DNA from: Gammaproteobacteria bacterium | GTDB taxonomy: Bacteria; Pseudomonadota; Gammaproteobacteria; Steroidobacterales; Steroidobacteraceae | Length of the DNA stretch: 64,000 nt | Direction of reading: 5' to 3' | Assembly (NCBI GenBank): GCA_025359205.1 | Contig: JANYHD010000026.1 | Span: 62,001-126,000 of the forward strand | Part shown: positions 54,776 to 63,683 of the stretch, one piece after another | How the letters are laid out: every line of letters starts with the position of its first letter | Numbering within the stretch: position 1 is the first letter of the stretch | The notes under the pieces: model-generated | Seen by the model: the letters and a program-made list of their open reading frames with translations, nothing else | What the model was told of the DNA's origin: nothing | Databases searched by the model: none | Program-made: the position numbers and the translations under genes

Positions 54776-55957
54776 ATGAGCTACCGAATCCTCAAACTCA
54801 ACAGCATCAGCGTCCGCGGCCTGGAGAAACTCCCGCGCGAGCGTTTCGAAGTGGCCTCCGAGCTCAACAACCCGCACGGCGTGCTGGTGCGTTCGGCCGA
54901 CATGCACAAGCTCCCGATACCCGATTCGCTCCTCGCTGTCGCGCGCGCCGGGGCCGGCACCAACAACATCCCGGTGGCAGCACTCAGTGCGCGCGGCATC
55001 CCCGTGTTCAACGCTCCGGGCGCCAACGCCAACGCGGTGAAGGAGCTGGTGCTGGCTGGCCTGTTCCTGGCGGCGCGCAACATCTGCCAGGCCTGGAATT
55101 TCGCCCGCTCGCTCGAAGGCGACGATGCTGCCATCGACGCGGCGGTGGAAAAGGGCAAGAAGGCCTTCGTCGGCTTTGAATTACCAGGGCGTACCCTCGC
55201 AGTGGTCGGCCTGGGAGCAATAGGCGTCGAAGTGGCCAACGCTGCGCAATCACTCGGCATGCAGGTGCTCGGCTACGATCCGCAGATCACCGTCCAACGC
55301 GCCTGGCAGCTGTCGGCCTCGGTGCAGCAGGCACTTTCGCTCGACGACCTGTTCGCGCGCGCCGACTTGGTCAGCGTGCACGTGCCGATCAACGCGCACA
55401 CCCGTGGCCTGGTCAATGCCGCACGCCTCAAACTCATGCGCCCGGGCGGAGTGCTGTTGAATTTCGCGCGCGCCCCGATCGTCGAGGAGGCCGACGTGGT
55501 GGCTGCGCTCGACAGCGGCCACTTGCACGCCTACGTGTGTGATTTTCCGACCCGTGCATTGAAGCTTCATCCACGCGCCATCACGCTGCCGCACCTGGGC
55601 GCTTCCACCGGCGAGGCCGAGGAAAACTGCGCGGCCATGGCGGCGGAGACGCTGCGCGACTTCCTCGAGAACGGCAACATCCGCAATTGCGTGAATTTTC
55701 CCGAGGCCCTGTTGCCGCGCGTGCCAGGCAAGACACGCCTGGCAATCGCCAACAGCAACGTGCCGAACATGGTGGGCCAGATTTCCACCTGCCTCGCCAG
55801 CGCCAACATCAATATCGCCGACCTGCTCAATAAATCGCGCGGCGAACTGGCCTACACGCTGATCGACACCGACGGCGGCGTCGACGAAACCCTGGTCGGG
55901 AAGCTGCGCCGTATTGACGGTGTGTTGTCGGCGCGCATCGTGCACGAGCAGCCGTAG
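54776..55957 (+). CDS. serA: D-3-phosphoglycerate dehydrogenase
   Basis: 393 residues from the ATG at 54776. NAD-binding GLGAIG (145-150), the conserved Arg232 in NFARAPIV, His273 in LPHLGAST, and a C-terminal ACT domain (about 325-393). It resembles the short single-ACT SerA branch (with GANANAVKELVLAG) rather than the 410-residue E. coli form. At the place where the catalytic Glu follows DFP the sequence reads DFPTRAL, so the third member of the Arg-Glu-His triad is not obvious. It makes 3-phosphohydroxypyruvate for SerC, next to it. Confidence 0.9.
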   Translation: MSYRILKLNSISVRGLEKLPRERFEVASELNNPHGVLVRSADMHKLPIPDSLLAVARAGAGTNNIPVAALSARGIPVFNAPGANANAVKELVLAGLFLAARNICQAWNFARSLEGDDAAIDAAVEKGKKAFVGFELPGRTLAVVGLGAIGVEVANAAQSLGMQVLGYDPQITVQRAWQLSASVQQALSLDDLFARADLVSVHVPINAHTRGLVNAARLKLMRPGGVLLNFARAPIVEEADVVAALDSGHLHAYVCDFPTRALKLHPRAITLPHLGASTGEAEENCAAMAAETLRDFLENGNIRNCVNFPEALLPRVPGKTRLAIANSNVPNMVGQISTCLASANINIADLLNKSRGELAYTLIDTDGGVDETLVGKLRRIDGVLSARIVHEQP

Positions 55958-55960
55958 CGC

Positions 55961-57103
55961 GTGGCGACGCGAGGTAAATCCAGGGCAGGTGGCATGCCCA
56001 AGGCGGGCGGCAAGGCAGGAGCGACCTCGCTCGCGGCGATTCGCACCGAGATCGACGCGCTTGACCAGCAGCTGCAGACGCTGATCAACCGCCGCGCGCT
56101 GCTCGCGCAGCAGGTTGGCGTATCAAAGCACGCGGCCGGGCACACGGTCGATTTCTACCGGCCCGAACGCGAGGCCGAGGTGCTGCGCGCCGCACTCGAG
56201 CGCAATCACGGCCCGCTGCGCAACGAAGAGATCGCGCGGCTGTTCCGCGAGATCATGTCGGCCTGCCTCGCCCAGCAGGAGCCGCTCAAGGTGGCATTCC
56301 TGGGACCTGAGGGCACCTACACGCAGGCCGCGGTGTACAAGCACTTCGGCCATTCAGTGCGCGCGCTGGCGCTCGGCACCAGCGACGAGGTGTTCCACGA
56401 GGTCGAGGCGGGCAACGCCGACTTCGGCGTGGTCGCGGTCGAGAATTCGAGCGAAGGCACGGTCACCCACACGCTCGATCGCATGGTGAGCAGTCCGCTG
56501 CACATCTGCGGCGAGGTCGAACTGCGCATCCGTCACTGCCTGATGGGCCGCATGGAATCACTCGCGGGTATTGCCCGGGTCTGCGCGCATGCGCAGGCGC
56601 TGGCGCAGTGCCGTGGCTGGCTGGATGAGAACCTGCCGGATGCCGAGCGCGTGCCGGTGAGCAGCAATGCCGAGGGCGCGCGCCGCGCGCGCGACGAGAA
56701 CGGCACTGCGGCAATCGCCGGTGAAACGGCCGCCGAGGTCTACAGCCTGCGGCTACTGGTGAACGAGATCGAAGACCGCGCCGACAACACCACGCGCTTC
56801 CTGGTCATCGGGCGCAAGCTTCTCGAGCGCAGCGGTGCGGACAAGACCACGCTGCTGGTGTCGACCAGCAGCACGGCCGCCCCTGGCGCACTGCACCGGC
56901 TGCTCGAGCCGCTGGCCACGAACCGCATCAGCATGACGCGCATCGAATCGCGCCCTTCGCAGCGCGGCAAGTGGCACTACGTATTCTTCATCGATATCGA
57001 GGGGCACGTGAGCGACCGCCCGGTCGCGCGCGCGCTCAAGAGCCTGAAGGCGCGCGCCTCGCTGTTCCGGATCATTGGTTCCTATCCGCGCTCGGTCCTG
57101 TGA
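55961..57103 (+). CDS. pheA: Chorismate mutase / prephenate dehydratase (P-protein)
   Basis: 380 residues from a GTG 3 bases after serA; an in-frame ATG 11 codons later is an alternative since the first 20 residues are basic and low complexity. AroQ mutase (about 22-110: IRTEIDALDQQLQTLINRRA), prephenate dehydratase (about 115-295: FLGPEGTYTQAAVYKHFG, catalytic region DNTTRFLVIG) and an ACT domain with ESRPS for Phe feedback. Two steps to phenylpyruvate. Confidence 0.94.
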   Translation: MATRGKSRAGGMPKAGGKAGATSLAAIRTEIDALDQQLQTLINRRALLAQQVGVSKHAAGHTVDFYRPEREAEVLRAALERNHGPLRNEEIARLFREIMSACLAQQEPLKVAFLGPEGTYTQAAVYKHFGHSVRALALGTSDEVFHEVEAGNADFGVVAVENSSEGTVTHTLDRMVSSPLHICGEVELRIRHCLMGRMESLAGIARVCAHAQALAQCRGWLDENLPDAERVPVSSNAEGARRARDENGTAAIAGETAAEVYSLRLLVNEIEDRADNTTRFLVIGRKLLERSGADKTTLLVSTSSTAAPGALHRLLEPLATNRISMTRIESRPSQRGKWHYVFFIDIEGHVSDRPVARALKSLKARASLFRIIGSYPRSVL

Positions 57104-57104
57104 C

Positions 57105-58250
57105 GTGAGCGCGCAGGGCAGCGGCGCGGCGGCGCACCCCGGGCAGCTGGCCACGGCGGCCGTGCGCGCGCTCTCGCCCTACGTGCCCGGCAAGCCCATC
57201 AGCGAACTCGAGCGCGAGTACGGCGTCACCGACATCGTCAAGCTGGCATCGAACGAAAATCCATACGGACCCAGCCCGGCAGCCATCGCCGCCATGCACG
57301 CCGCCGTAGCTTCCGCCTGGCTGTATCCCGACGGCAGTGCGCATGAACTGAAGCAGGCCCTTGCCGTCCATCTCGAGGTTCCCGCGCCCTGGTTGACGGT
57401 GGGCAATGGCTCGAACGAGCTGCTGCTGATGCTGGCCGAAACTTTCCTGAATGCGCAGTGCAGCGCGGTGTGCTCGCAATACGGTTTCGCCATCTACCCG
57501 CTGGTGATTCGCGCGACCGGCGCGGCCTGCCTCGAGGCCGCTGCCCATCCGCCCGCGGCGGCGATGCCCTACGGGCATGACCTGGCAGCCATGGCGCGTG
57601 CGGTACGCCCGGACACCAGGCTCGTGTTCATCGCCAACCCGAACAACCCAACGGGCACCTGGGTTGATCACGAGGCGCTGCGGTCCTTCATCGAAGCCGT
57701 GCCCGCCCACGCACTGGTGGTGCTCGACGAGGCCTACTACGAGTTCGCGACGCTCAGCGGTTGCCCGAGCGTCCTGCCGTGGGTAGCCGACCATCCCAAT
57801 CTCATCATGCTGCGCACCTTCAGCAAGGGCTACGGACTCGCGGGTCTGCGCGTCGGCTATGCGGTATCGCATCCTGAGGTGGCCGACGCCATGAATCGCT
57901 ATCGGCCGGCTTTCAACGTGAGCAACGTGGCGCAGTCCGCCGCGATCGCCGCGCTCGGCGACCAGGAGCACGTGCAGGTCGCGGCCCGGCGCATCGTGGC
58001 CGAGCGCGAGCGCATGGCGGCCGCACTGCGCGCGCTGGGCGTGCCGGTTGCGCCCTCCGCCGGCAATTTCCTGATGGTCGAGGCCGGCGCAGACGCACCC
58101 CGGATCTACGATCAGTTGCTGCGCGGCGGTGTGATCGTGCGGCCCATCGGTGGCTACGGCCTGCCGCGGCACCTGCGCGTCTCGGTCGGATTGCCGGAAC
58201 AGAATGAGCGGCTGCTGCGGCTCCTCGGACCATTGTTGCCGGGCCGTTGA
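57105..58250 (+). CDS. hisC: Histidinol-phosphate aminotransferase
   Basis: 381 residues from the GTG at 57105, directly after the pheA stop. LASNENPYGPSP, IANPNNPTGTW and the PLP lysine in RTFSKGYGLAGLRVG are HisC signatures. In the pheA-hisC-aroA setting this is the HisC2/HisC1-like enzyme that in many Gammaproteobacteria may also handle aromatic transamination. Confidence 0.92.
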   Translation: MSAQGSGAAAHPGQLATAAVRALSPYVPGKPISELEREYGVTDIVKLASNENPYGPSPAAIAAMHAAVASAWLYPDGSAHELKQALAVHLEVPAPWLTVGNGSNELLLMLAETFLNAQCSAVCSQYGFAIYPLVIRATGAACLEAAAHPPAAAMPYGHDLAAMARAVRPDTRLVFIANPNNPTGTWVDHEALRSFIEAVPAHALVVLDEAYYEFATLSGCPSVLPWVADHPNLIMLRTFSKGYGLAGLRVGYAVSHPEVADAMNRYRPAFNVSNVAQSAAIAALGDQEHVQVAARRIVAERERMAAALRALGVPVAPSAGNFLMVEAGADAPRIYDQLLRGGVIVRPIGGYGLPRHLRVSVGLPEQNERLLRLLGPLLPGR

Positions 58251-58251
58251 C

Positions 58252-59574
58252 GTGAACGGCGCTGTCAAGCAGATGTACAGAGCTTCACCGGTCCCGAACG
58301 TGGGCGGCACCATCCGCGTGCCCGGCGACAAGTCGATCTCGCATCGCGCATTGATGCTGGGGGGCATCGCCACCGGCGAAACGCGCGTGAGCGGGTTCCT
58401 GCAAAGCGCCGACTGCCTGGCAACCATGGCGGCGCTGCGCGCACTGGGCGTGCACATCGTTCAGCCCCGGGGCAACGAGGTGATCGTCCGGGGCGCAGGC
58501 GACGGCGGCTTACAAGCCAGTGCCACACCGCTCGACATGGGCAATGCCGGCACCGCCATGCGTCTGTCGATGGGCCTGCTGTGCGGCCAGCGCTTCTCGA
58601 GCACGCTGGTTGGCGATGCTTCGCTGATGCAACGTCCGATGGAACGCGTGGCCAAGCCGCTGCGGCTGATGGGCGCGCGCATCGACACGCAGAATGGCCG
58701 GCCACCCGTGATCCTGCATGGTGGCGCGAAGCTCCGCGGCATCGATTACACGCTGCCGATGGCCAGCGCGCAGGTCAAGTCCGCAATCTTGCTGGCCGGG
58801 CTGTGCTCTGAAGGCACGACCCGCGTGACCGAACCGGCTCCCACGCGCGATCACACCGAGCGTATGTTCGGCGGCTTCGGCATTGCCGTGCGGCGCGCGG
58901 GCGCCACGGTCGAACTCGCCGGTGGCCAACAGCTGCGCGGCGCCGAAATTCGGGTGCCGGGCGATTTCTCCTCGGCCGCTTTCTTCATCGTCGCGGGCTG
59001 CCTGGCCGCGCCCGATGGCCTGACCGTGCAGAGCGTGGGCATCAACCCGACACGCACCGGCCTGCTCGACATGCTGCGGCTGATGGGCGCACGCATCGAA
59101 GTCAGGCCGCTGCCCGATGCAGGCCCGGAACCGCTGGCCGACATCACCGTTCATGCCAGCGCGTTGCGCGGCACGGTCATTCCGCCGGACCTGGTGCCAC
59201 TGGCCATCGACGAGCTGCCGATTCTGTTCATCGCGGCGGCCTGTGCCGAGGGCGAGACTGTGGTCACGGGTGCCGGCGAGTTGCGCGTGAAGGAGAGTGA
59301 CCGGCTGGCGGCGATGGCGGAGGGACTCTCTGCCGTCGGCGTGCGCTGCGACCTGCTGCCGGACGGCATCCGCATCCAGGGCGGGCGGCTGCACGGCGGG
59401 CGTATCAACAGTCACGGCGACCATCGCATAGCCATGTCCTTCGCGATGGCCAGCCTGCGTGCAACCGATCCGATCGACATCGAGGACGTGGCCAATGTGG
59501 GCACATCGTTCCCCGGCTTCCCCGCGGCGGCGCGCGCCATCGGCATGCGCCTGGATGAGGCGGCCGGCCCGTGA
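58252..59574 (+). CDS. aroA: 5-enolpyruvylshikimate-3-phosphate synthase
   Basis: 440 residues from the GTG at 58252 (an ATG 7 codons on is possible). VPGDKSISHRALML and GDASLMQRPMERV resemble the class II/Pseudomonas-type enzyme rather than E. coli AroA. The PEP-site loop reads GNAGTAMR, keeping the Gly that is Ala in naturally glyphosate-tolerant CP4. The second domain has LRVKESDRL and GDHRIAMSFA. Shikimate pathway, step 6. Confidence 0.94.
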   Translation: MNGAVKQMYRASPVPNVGGTIRVPGDKSISHRALMLGGIATGETRVSGFLQSADCLATMAALRALGVHIVQPRGNEVIVRGAGDGGLQASATPLDMGNAGTAMRLSMGLLCGQRFSSTLVGDASLMQRPMERVAKPLRLMGARIDTQNGRPPVILHGGAKLRGIDYTLPMASAQVKSAILLAGLCSEGTTRVTEPAPTRDHTERMFGGFGIAVRRAGATVELAGGQQLRGAEIRVPGDFSSAAFFIVAGCLAAPDGLTVQSVGINPTRTGLLDMLRLMGARIEVRPLPDAGPEPLADITVHASALRGTVIPPDLVPLAIDELPILFIAAACAEGETVVTGAGELRVKESDRLAAMAEGLSAVGVRCDLLPDGIRIQGGRLHGGRINSHGDHRIAMSFAMASLRATDPIDIEDVANVGTSFPGFPAAARAIGMRLDEAAGP

Positions 59575-60254
59575 GCGCAACCGTCGTGAGCATCGACGGA
59601 CCGAGCGGGGCAGGAAAGGGCACCATCAGCCGCCTGCTGGCCGGTCGACTCGGCTGGCACCTGCTCGACAGCGGCGCCCTGTACCGCCTGGTGGCCTATG
59701 CCGGCCTGCGGCAAGCCCTGGCCGCTGATGATCGCGCTGGGCACGCCCGCCTGGCACAGTCCCTGGACAGCCACTTTGGGGCCCGCGCGGACGGAAGCGA
59801 GTTGATCCTGCTCGATGGCATCGATGTCACGCAGGGGATCCGCAGTGAAGCGAGCGGCATGGGGGCCTCGCGCGTCGCTGCCTGGGCCGAGATCCGCGCT
59901 GCGCTCCTGGCCCGCCAGCGGGCCTTTGCACGCCCCCCTGGGCTGGTGGCCGACGGACGCGATATGGGCACCATCGTTTTCCCGGCCGCTGCCCTCAAGA
60001 TCTTCCTGGTGGCCACCCCCGAAGAAAGGGCCCTTAGGCGCTATAACCAGTTGAAAGGAAAGGACTCTGGTGTTAGCCTTGCCGCCCTTTCGCGCGAGAT
60101 CGCGGCGCGGGACCGGCAGGATGCGACCCGCCCGGTCGCGCCGCTGGTGCCAGCGGGGGATGCCGTCGTCATCGACTCAACCGGCCTGACCGTGGCCGAA
60201 GTGGTCGAGCGCGTCTGGCACCTCGGTGGCGAGCGCGGGTTGTGGCAGGAGTAG
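59571..60254 (+). CDS. cmk: Cytidylate kinase
   Basis: 227 residues; GTG start overlaps the aroA stop. P-loop GPSGAGKGT (10-18), the CMP-binding LDSGALYRLVAYA and DGRDMGTIVFPAA segments, and the LID with arginines. Phosphorylates CMP and dCMP. The aroA-cmk-rpsA order is standard. Confidence 0.94.
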   Translation: MSATVVSIDGPSGAGKGTISRLLAGRLGWHLLDSGALYRLVAYAGLRQALAADDRAGHARLAQSLDSHFGARADGSELILLDGIDVTQGIRSEASGMGASRVAAWAEIRAALLARQRAFARPPGLVADGRDMGTIVFPAAALKIFLVATPEERALRRYNQLKGKDSGVSLAALSREIAARDRQDATRPVAPLVPAGDAVVIDSTGLTVAEVVERVWHLGGERGLWQE

Positions 60255-60371
60255 AGATCGCAGGGGGGCAAGGCAGGGAGGCCGGGCCCAATCGTCAATG
60301 AACCCGCGTGGCACCGGATCGTGCCTGCGGCCAACAGTGCGTGCCTCGCAAGAAGGCACGCGAGAGAAAAC
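60255..60371 (+). promoter_or_regulatory. rpsA leader with an 8-bp hairpin (60339-60361)
   Basis: The 117-base cmk-rpsA gap contains GCGTGCCT (60339-60346), loop CGCAAGA, and AGGCACGC (60354-60361). The hairpin ends 10 bases before the rpsA ATG and its 3' arm crowds the GAGAGAAAA ribosome site, a natural spot for S1 autoregulation. No T-run follows, so it is not a terminator. Confidence 0.55.
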
Positions 60372-62051
60372 ATGAGCGAAAGTTTCAGCGAGATGTTCGA
60401 GAGCAGCCTGGCGAATAAGAATATTCGCCCGGGCATGATCCTGATGGGCCTGGTCGTGGAAGTCACGCCCGACGTGGTGCTCATCAATGTCGGTCTTAAA
60501 TCCGAAGCGGTCGTGCCGCTCGATCAGTTCAAGAATGAACGCGGCGAGGTCGAGGTCAAGGCCGGCGACCAGATCGAAGTGGCGCTCGACGCCGTCGAGG
60601 ACGGCACCGGCGAGACGCGCCTGTCGCGCGAAAAAGCCAAGCGCGCCCGCACCTGGACGCGGCTCGAGCAAGCCTTCAATGAAGGCGAGATCGTCACCGG
60701 CATCATTTCCGGGCGGGTAAAAGGTGGCTTCACGGTAGACATTGAGACCGTACGCGCGTTTTTGCCGGGTTCGCTCGTCGACGTGCGTCCGGTGCGTGAC
60801 ACGGCGTACCTGGAAAACAAGCCGCTCGAATTCAAGGTCATCAAGCTCGACCAGAAGCGCAACAACGTCGTGGTCTCGCGCCGCGCCGTCGTCGAGCAGG
60901 AATTCTCCGCCGAACGCAACGCGCTTATGGACAACCTGCAGGAAGGCGCGGTCGTCAAGGGCACGGTCAAGAACCTCACCGATTACGGCGCCTTTGTCGA
61001 TCTTGGCGGCATCGATGGCCTCCTGCACATCACCGACATGGCCTGGAAGCGCGTCAAGCATCCTTCCGAAGTGGTCAAGGTCGGCGACGAGATCGACGTG
61101 CGCATCCTCAAGTTCGACCGCGAGCGCTCGCGCGTCTCGCTGGGCCTGAAGCAGCTCGGCGCCGATCCCTGGGAGAACATTGCACGGCGTTATCCGCCCA
61201 ACACGCGCGTGTTTGGCAAAATCACCAACATCGCCGACTACGGCGCGTTCGTTGAGATCGAGGATGGCGTCGAGGGCCTGGTGCACGTCTCGGAGATGGA
61301 CTGGACCAACAAGAACGTCAATCCGGCCAAGGTGGTGCACACGGGCCAGGAAGTCGAGGTCATGGTGCTGGACGTCGACGAAGAGCGGCGCCGCATTTCC
61401 CTCGGTCTCAAGCAGTGCGCGGCCAATCCCTGGAAGGAGTTCGCCGAGAACCACAACCGCGGCGACAAGGTCGCTGGGCAGATCAAGTCGATCACCGACT
61501 TCGGCATATTCATCGGGCTGCCGGGCAACATCGACGGCCTCGTGCACCTGTCGGACATCTCGTGGGACGTGCCCGGCGAAGAAGCCGTGCGCAACTACCA
61601 GAAGGCCCAGCAGGTCGAGGCGATGGTGCTGGCGATCGATCCGGAGCGCGAACGCATCTCGCTCGGCATTAAGCAACTCGCCAAGGATCCTTTCTCCGGC
61701 TACATCACCGACAACCCGAAGGGCAGCGTGGTACGTGGCACGGTGCGCGAAGTTGACGCGCGTGGCGCGATCATCGACCTCGGCAATGGCATCGAAGGCC
61801 AGCTGCGCGCCTCGGAACTGGGACGCGATCGCATCGAGGATGCGCGCCAGGTGCTGAAGGTGGGCGATGAGATCGAGGCGAAATTCGTCGGCGTTGACCG
61901 CAAGACGCGTTCAATCTCGCTGTCGATCAAGGCGAAGGAAGTGCACGAGGAAGCCGAGGCGGTGCAGAACTACCGCTCCGAGCAACCGTCCTCGGGCACG
62001 AGCCTCGGCGATCTGTTCAAGGAACAGATCAATTCCCCGGAGCGCGACTGA
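60372..62051 (+). CDS. rpsA: 30S ribosomal protein S1
   Basis: 559 residues from the ATG at 60372 ([12 protein letters not shown], the usual start; the longer frame to 60321 is excluded by the leader). Six S1 (OB-fold) repeats can be counted, each marked by DYGAFV/DFGIFI-like and GLVHVS or GLLHIT segments. It unwinds and recruits mRNA, and this copy is presumably the sole S1. Confidence 0.96.
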   Translation: MSESFSEMFESSLANKNIRPGMILMGLVVEVTPDVVLINVGLKSEAVVPLDQFKNERGEVEVKAGDQIEVALDAVEDGTGETRLSREKAKRARTWTRLEQAFNEGEIVTGIISGRVKGGFTVDIETVRAFLPGSLVDVRPVRDTAYLENKPLEFKVIKLDQKRNNVVVSRRAVVEQEFSAERNALMDNLQEGAVVKGTVKNLTDYGAFVDLGGIDGLLHITDMAWKRVKHPSEVVKVGDEIDVRILKFDRERSRVSLGLKQLGADPWENIARRYPPNTRVFGKITNIADYGAFVEIEDGVEGLVHVSEMDWTNKNVNPAKVVHTGQEVEVMVLDVDEERRRISLGLKQCAANPWKEFAENHNRGDKVAGQIKSITDFGIFIGLPGNIDGLVHLSDISWDVPGEEAVRNYQKAQQVEAMVLAIDPERERISLGIKQLAKDPFSGYITDNPKGSVVRGTVREVDARGAIIDLGNGIEGQLRASELGRDRIEDARQVLKVGDEIEAKFVGVDRKTRSISLSIKAKEVHEEAEAVQNYRSEQPSSGTSLGDLFKEQINSPERD

Positions 62052-62064
62052 ACTTCAAGGCGCT

Positions 62065-62139
62065 ATGAGCAAGACGCCCGTGGCCGGCAACTGGTTTGCA
62101 GCCACGGGCGTCGATCCAGTTAGGCAGGGCCTGGCATGA
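62065..62139 (+). CDS. Possible 24-residue leader peptide upstream of ihfB
   Basis: An ATG with AAGG 5 bases upstream opens 24 codons ([13 protein letters not shown] start) ending in a TGA that overlaps the ihfB ATG. The codons span the 12-bp perfect hairpin at 62073-62112, so ribosomes translating it would melt that stem. No protein family is visible. It could be chance, but the ATGA coupling is the same device seen for real genes nearby. Confidence 0.4.
   Translation: MSKTPVAGNWFAATGVDPVRQGLA
62073..62112 (+). promoter_or_regulatory. Perfect 12-bp hairpin between rpsA and ihfB
   Basis: GACGCCCGTGGC (62073-62084) and GCCACGGGCGTC (62101-62112) are exact inverted complements with a 16-base loop. 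No T-run follows, so full termination is unlikely; attenuation, RNA processing or protection of the upstream rpsA message would fit. Confidence 0.6.
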
Positions 62140-62438
62140 CCAAATCCGAACTGATCGAGATCATCACCACCAAGCAGAAGCACCTGCCGGCTAAGGACGT
62201 GGAACTCGCACTGAAGCAGATGCTTGAGATCATGAGCGACGCCCTGGCACAAGGGGATCGCATCGAAATCCGCGGCTTTGGCAGTTTCTCGCTGCATTTC
62301 CGGCCACCGCGCCAGGGGCGCAATCCGAAGACCGGCGAAGCAGTGGCGCTCGATGGCAAGTACGTGCCGCACTTCAAGCCAGGCAAAGACCTGCGCGAGC
62401 GCGTCAACGAAGGCACTAACCGCCCGATCCGCGATTAG
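62136..62438 (+). CDS. ihfB: Integration host factor subunit beta
   Basis: 100 residues, DNABII family. [36 protein letters not shown] (with the intercalating Pro in the RNPKTG arm) and [15 protein letters not shown] are IHF-beta signatures. It follows rpsA as in most Gammaproteobacteria and works with IhfA (not here) to bend DNA. Confidence 0.95.
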   Translation: MTKSELIEIITTKQKHLPAKDVELALKQMLEIMSDALAQGDRIEIRGFGSFSLHFRPPRQGRNPKTGEAVALDGKYVPHFKPGKDLRERVNEGTNRPIRD

Positions 62439-62455
62439 CGCGCGGCGTTCGCCTT

Positions 62456-62483
62456 AGCCGCGTAGACCCGGCGGCGGCTTTTT
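62456..62483 (+). terminator. Intrinsic terminator after ihfB
   Basis: AGCCGC (62456-62461), a 12-base loop, GCGGCT (62474-62479) and then a run of five T. This is 17 bases past the ihfB stop and is the clearest rho-independent terminator in the window. An alternative stem CCCGGCG/CGCCGGG overlaps it. Confidence 0.7.
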
Positions 62484-62528
62484 CGCCGGGCGTGCGTCAA
62501 CGCTCAGAGCAGCAGCTGGCCGGAGCCT

Positions 62529-62569
62529 TATAATGGCTGCTCATGCCATCGCCGCCGAGACCCCAATGA
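62529..62569 (+). promoter_or_regulatory. TATAAT promoter box and 8-codon upstream frame before galU
   Basis: TATAAT (62529-62534) followed 8 bases later by ATG (62543) of a mini-frame MPSPPRPQ whose TGA overlaps the galU ATG at 62566. Because transcription would begin near 62541, the in-frame ATG at 62533 cannot be the galU start. This fixes galU at 62566. Confidence 0.5.
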
Positions 62570-63561
62570 AGTCCGAGATCAGGACCGCCGTATTTCCGGT
62601 AGCCGGCCGTGGCACGCGCTTCCTGCCGGCGACCAAGGCCAGCCCCAAGGAAATGCTGCCCGTGGTCGACAAGCCGCTGATCCAGTACGCCGTCGAAGAG
62701 GCACTGGCAGCAGGGGCTGAACGCCTCGTGTTCATCACCGGCGCCGCCAAGCGCGCCATCGAAGACCATTTCGATTCCGATCCCGAGCTGGAAAAGCTTC
62801 TCGAAGCGCAGGGCAAGAGCGACCTCCTGCGACAGATGCGCGGCGTGCTGCCGGCCTATGCGACGTGCATCTATATCCGCCAACCTGCTCCCTTAGGGTT
62901 AGGTCACGCGGTCTTGTGCGCCGAGGCCGCCGTAGGCCGCGAACCTTTCTTCGTGCACCTGGCCGACGACCTGATCGACGCGGAGATTCCCTGCCTCAAG
63001 CAGATGGCCGCCACCTATAACTTCCATCGCGGCAGCGTGCTGGGTGTGGAAGAGGTGCCACGCCGCGATACTGACAAGTACGGCATCGTCGAGGTCGTCA
63101 CGCCGCGTGCGCCCGTCTCGCGGATTCGCAGCATCGTCGAGAAACCCAAGCCCGCCGTGGCTCCCTCCACCCTGGCCGTGGTGGGTCGCTACGTGCTGAC
63201 GCCAGGCATTTTCGACCAGCTCCGCCAGGTGGGGCGAGGCGCGGGTGGGGAAATCCAGCTCACCGATGGCATCGCGCGGCTGCTCAGTCTCGAGGCTGTC
63301 TATGCGCACCGCTTTTCCGGCAAGCGCTTCGACTGTGGCAGCAAGCTGGGTTATCTGCAGGCCACGGTGGAACACGCGCTGGCACACCCCGAACTCAGCC
63401 GAACATTTCGCCAGTACCTGCTGCAACTGTGCCGGCACTTGCCGCGCCCGCCAACGGCCAAGGGCAAGACCAGGGCCAAGGCCAAGGCTAAGGCCAGTCG
63501 CAGGGCCAAAGCGCCTGCGGGCCCGGCGCGACCTGGTGCCCGCAGACGCGGCAAGGCGTGA
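62566..63561 (+). CDS. galU: UTP-glucose-1-phosphate uridylyltransferase
   Basis: 331 residues from the ATG at 62566 ([29 protein letters not shown], the family opening). [16 protein letters not shown] and [13 protein letters not shown] complete the active site. Makes UDP-glucose for cell-envelope polysaccharides. Compared with E. coli GalU it has an extra C-terminal tail (about 299-331) almost entirely Lys, Arg, Ala, Pro and Gly, resembling histone-H1-like disordered tails. Confidence 0.93.
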   Translation: MKSEIRTAVFPVAGRGTRFLPATKASPKEMLPVVDKPLIQYAVEEALAAGAERLVFITGAAKRAIEDHFDSDPELEKLLEAQGKSDLLRQMRGVLPAYATCIYIRQPAPLGLGHAVLCAEAAVGREPFFVHLADDLIDAEIPCLKQMAATYNFHRGSVLGVEEVPRRDTDKYGIVEVVTPRAPVSRIRSIVEKPKPAVAPSTLAVVGRYVLTPGIFDQLRQVGRGAGGEIQLTDGIARLLSLEAVYAHRFSGKRFDCGSKLGYLQATVEHALAHPELSRTFRQYLLQLCRHLPRPPTAKGKTRAKAKAKASRRAKAPAGPARPGARRRGKA

Positions 63562-63683
63562 CCTGAGTCACGTTTCGGCGCCCTGCAGGGCGCCAGCGCC
63601 ATAGTCCTCGCGGCGGTCAAGATCGGCCCTGGCGGGCCGATATCCAGCATTGCGCATCCCGCAACTTCGTGGCCGCCGAACTC
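63562..63683. other. galU-motA gap with two perfect inverted repeats
   Basis: GGCGCCCTGCAGGGCGCC (63577-63594) is an 18-base perfect palindrome. ATCGGCCC/GGGCCGAT (63622-63629 and 63634-63641, loop TGGC) is a second perfect stem. Neither has a T-run. One may end galU transcription; the other could lie in the motA leader. No promoter consensus is obvious. Confidence 0.45.

Noticed and set aside
58252-59574. Natural glyphosate tolerance in aroA
   Set aside because: The enzyme is class II-like, but the key loop keeps Gly (GNAGTAMR) rather than the Ala of CP4, so tolerance cannot be claimed.
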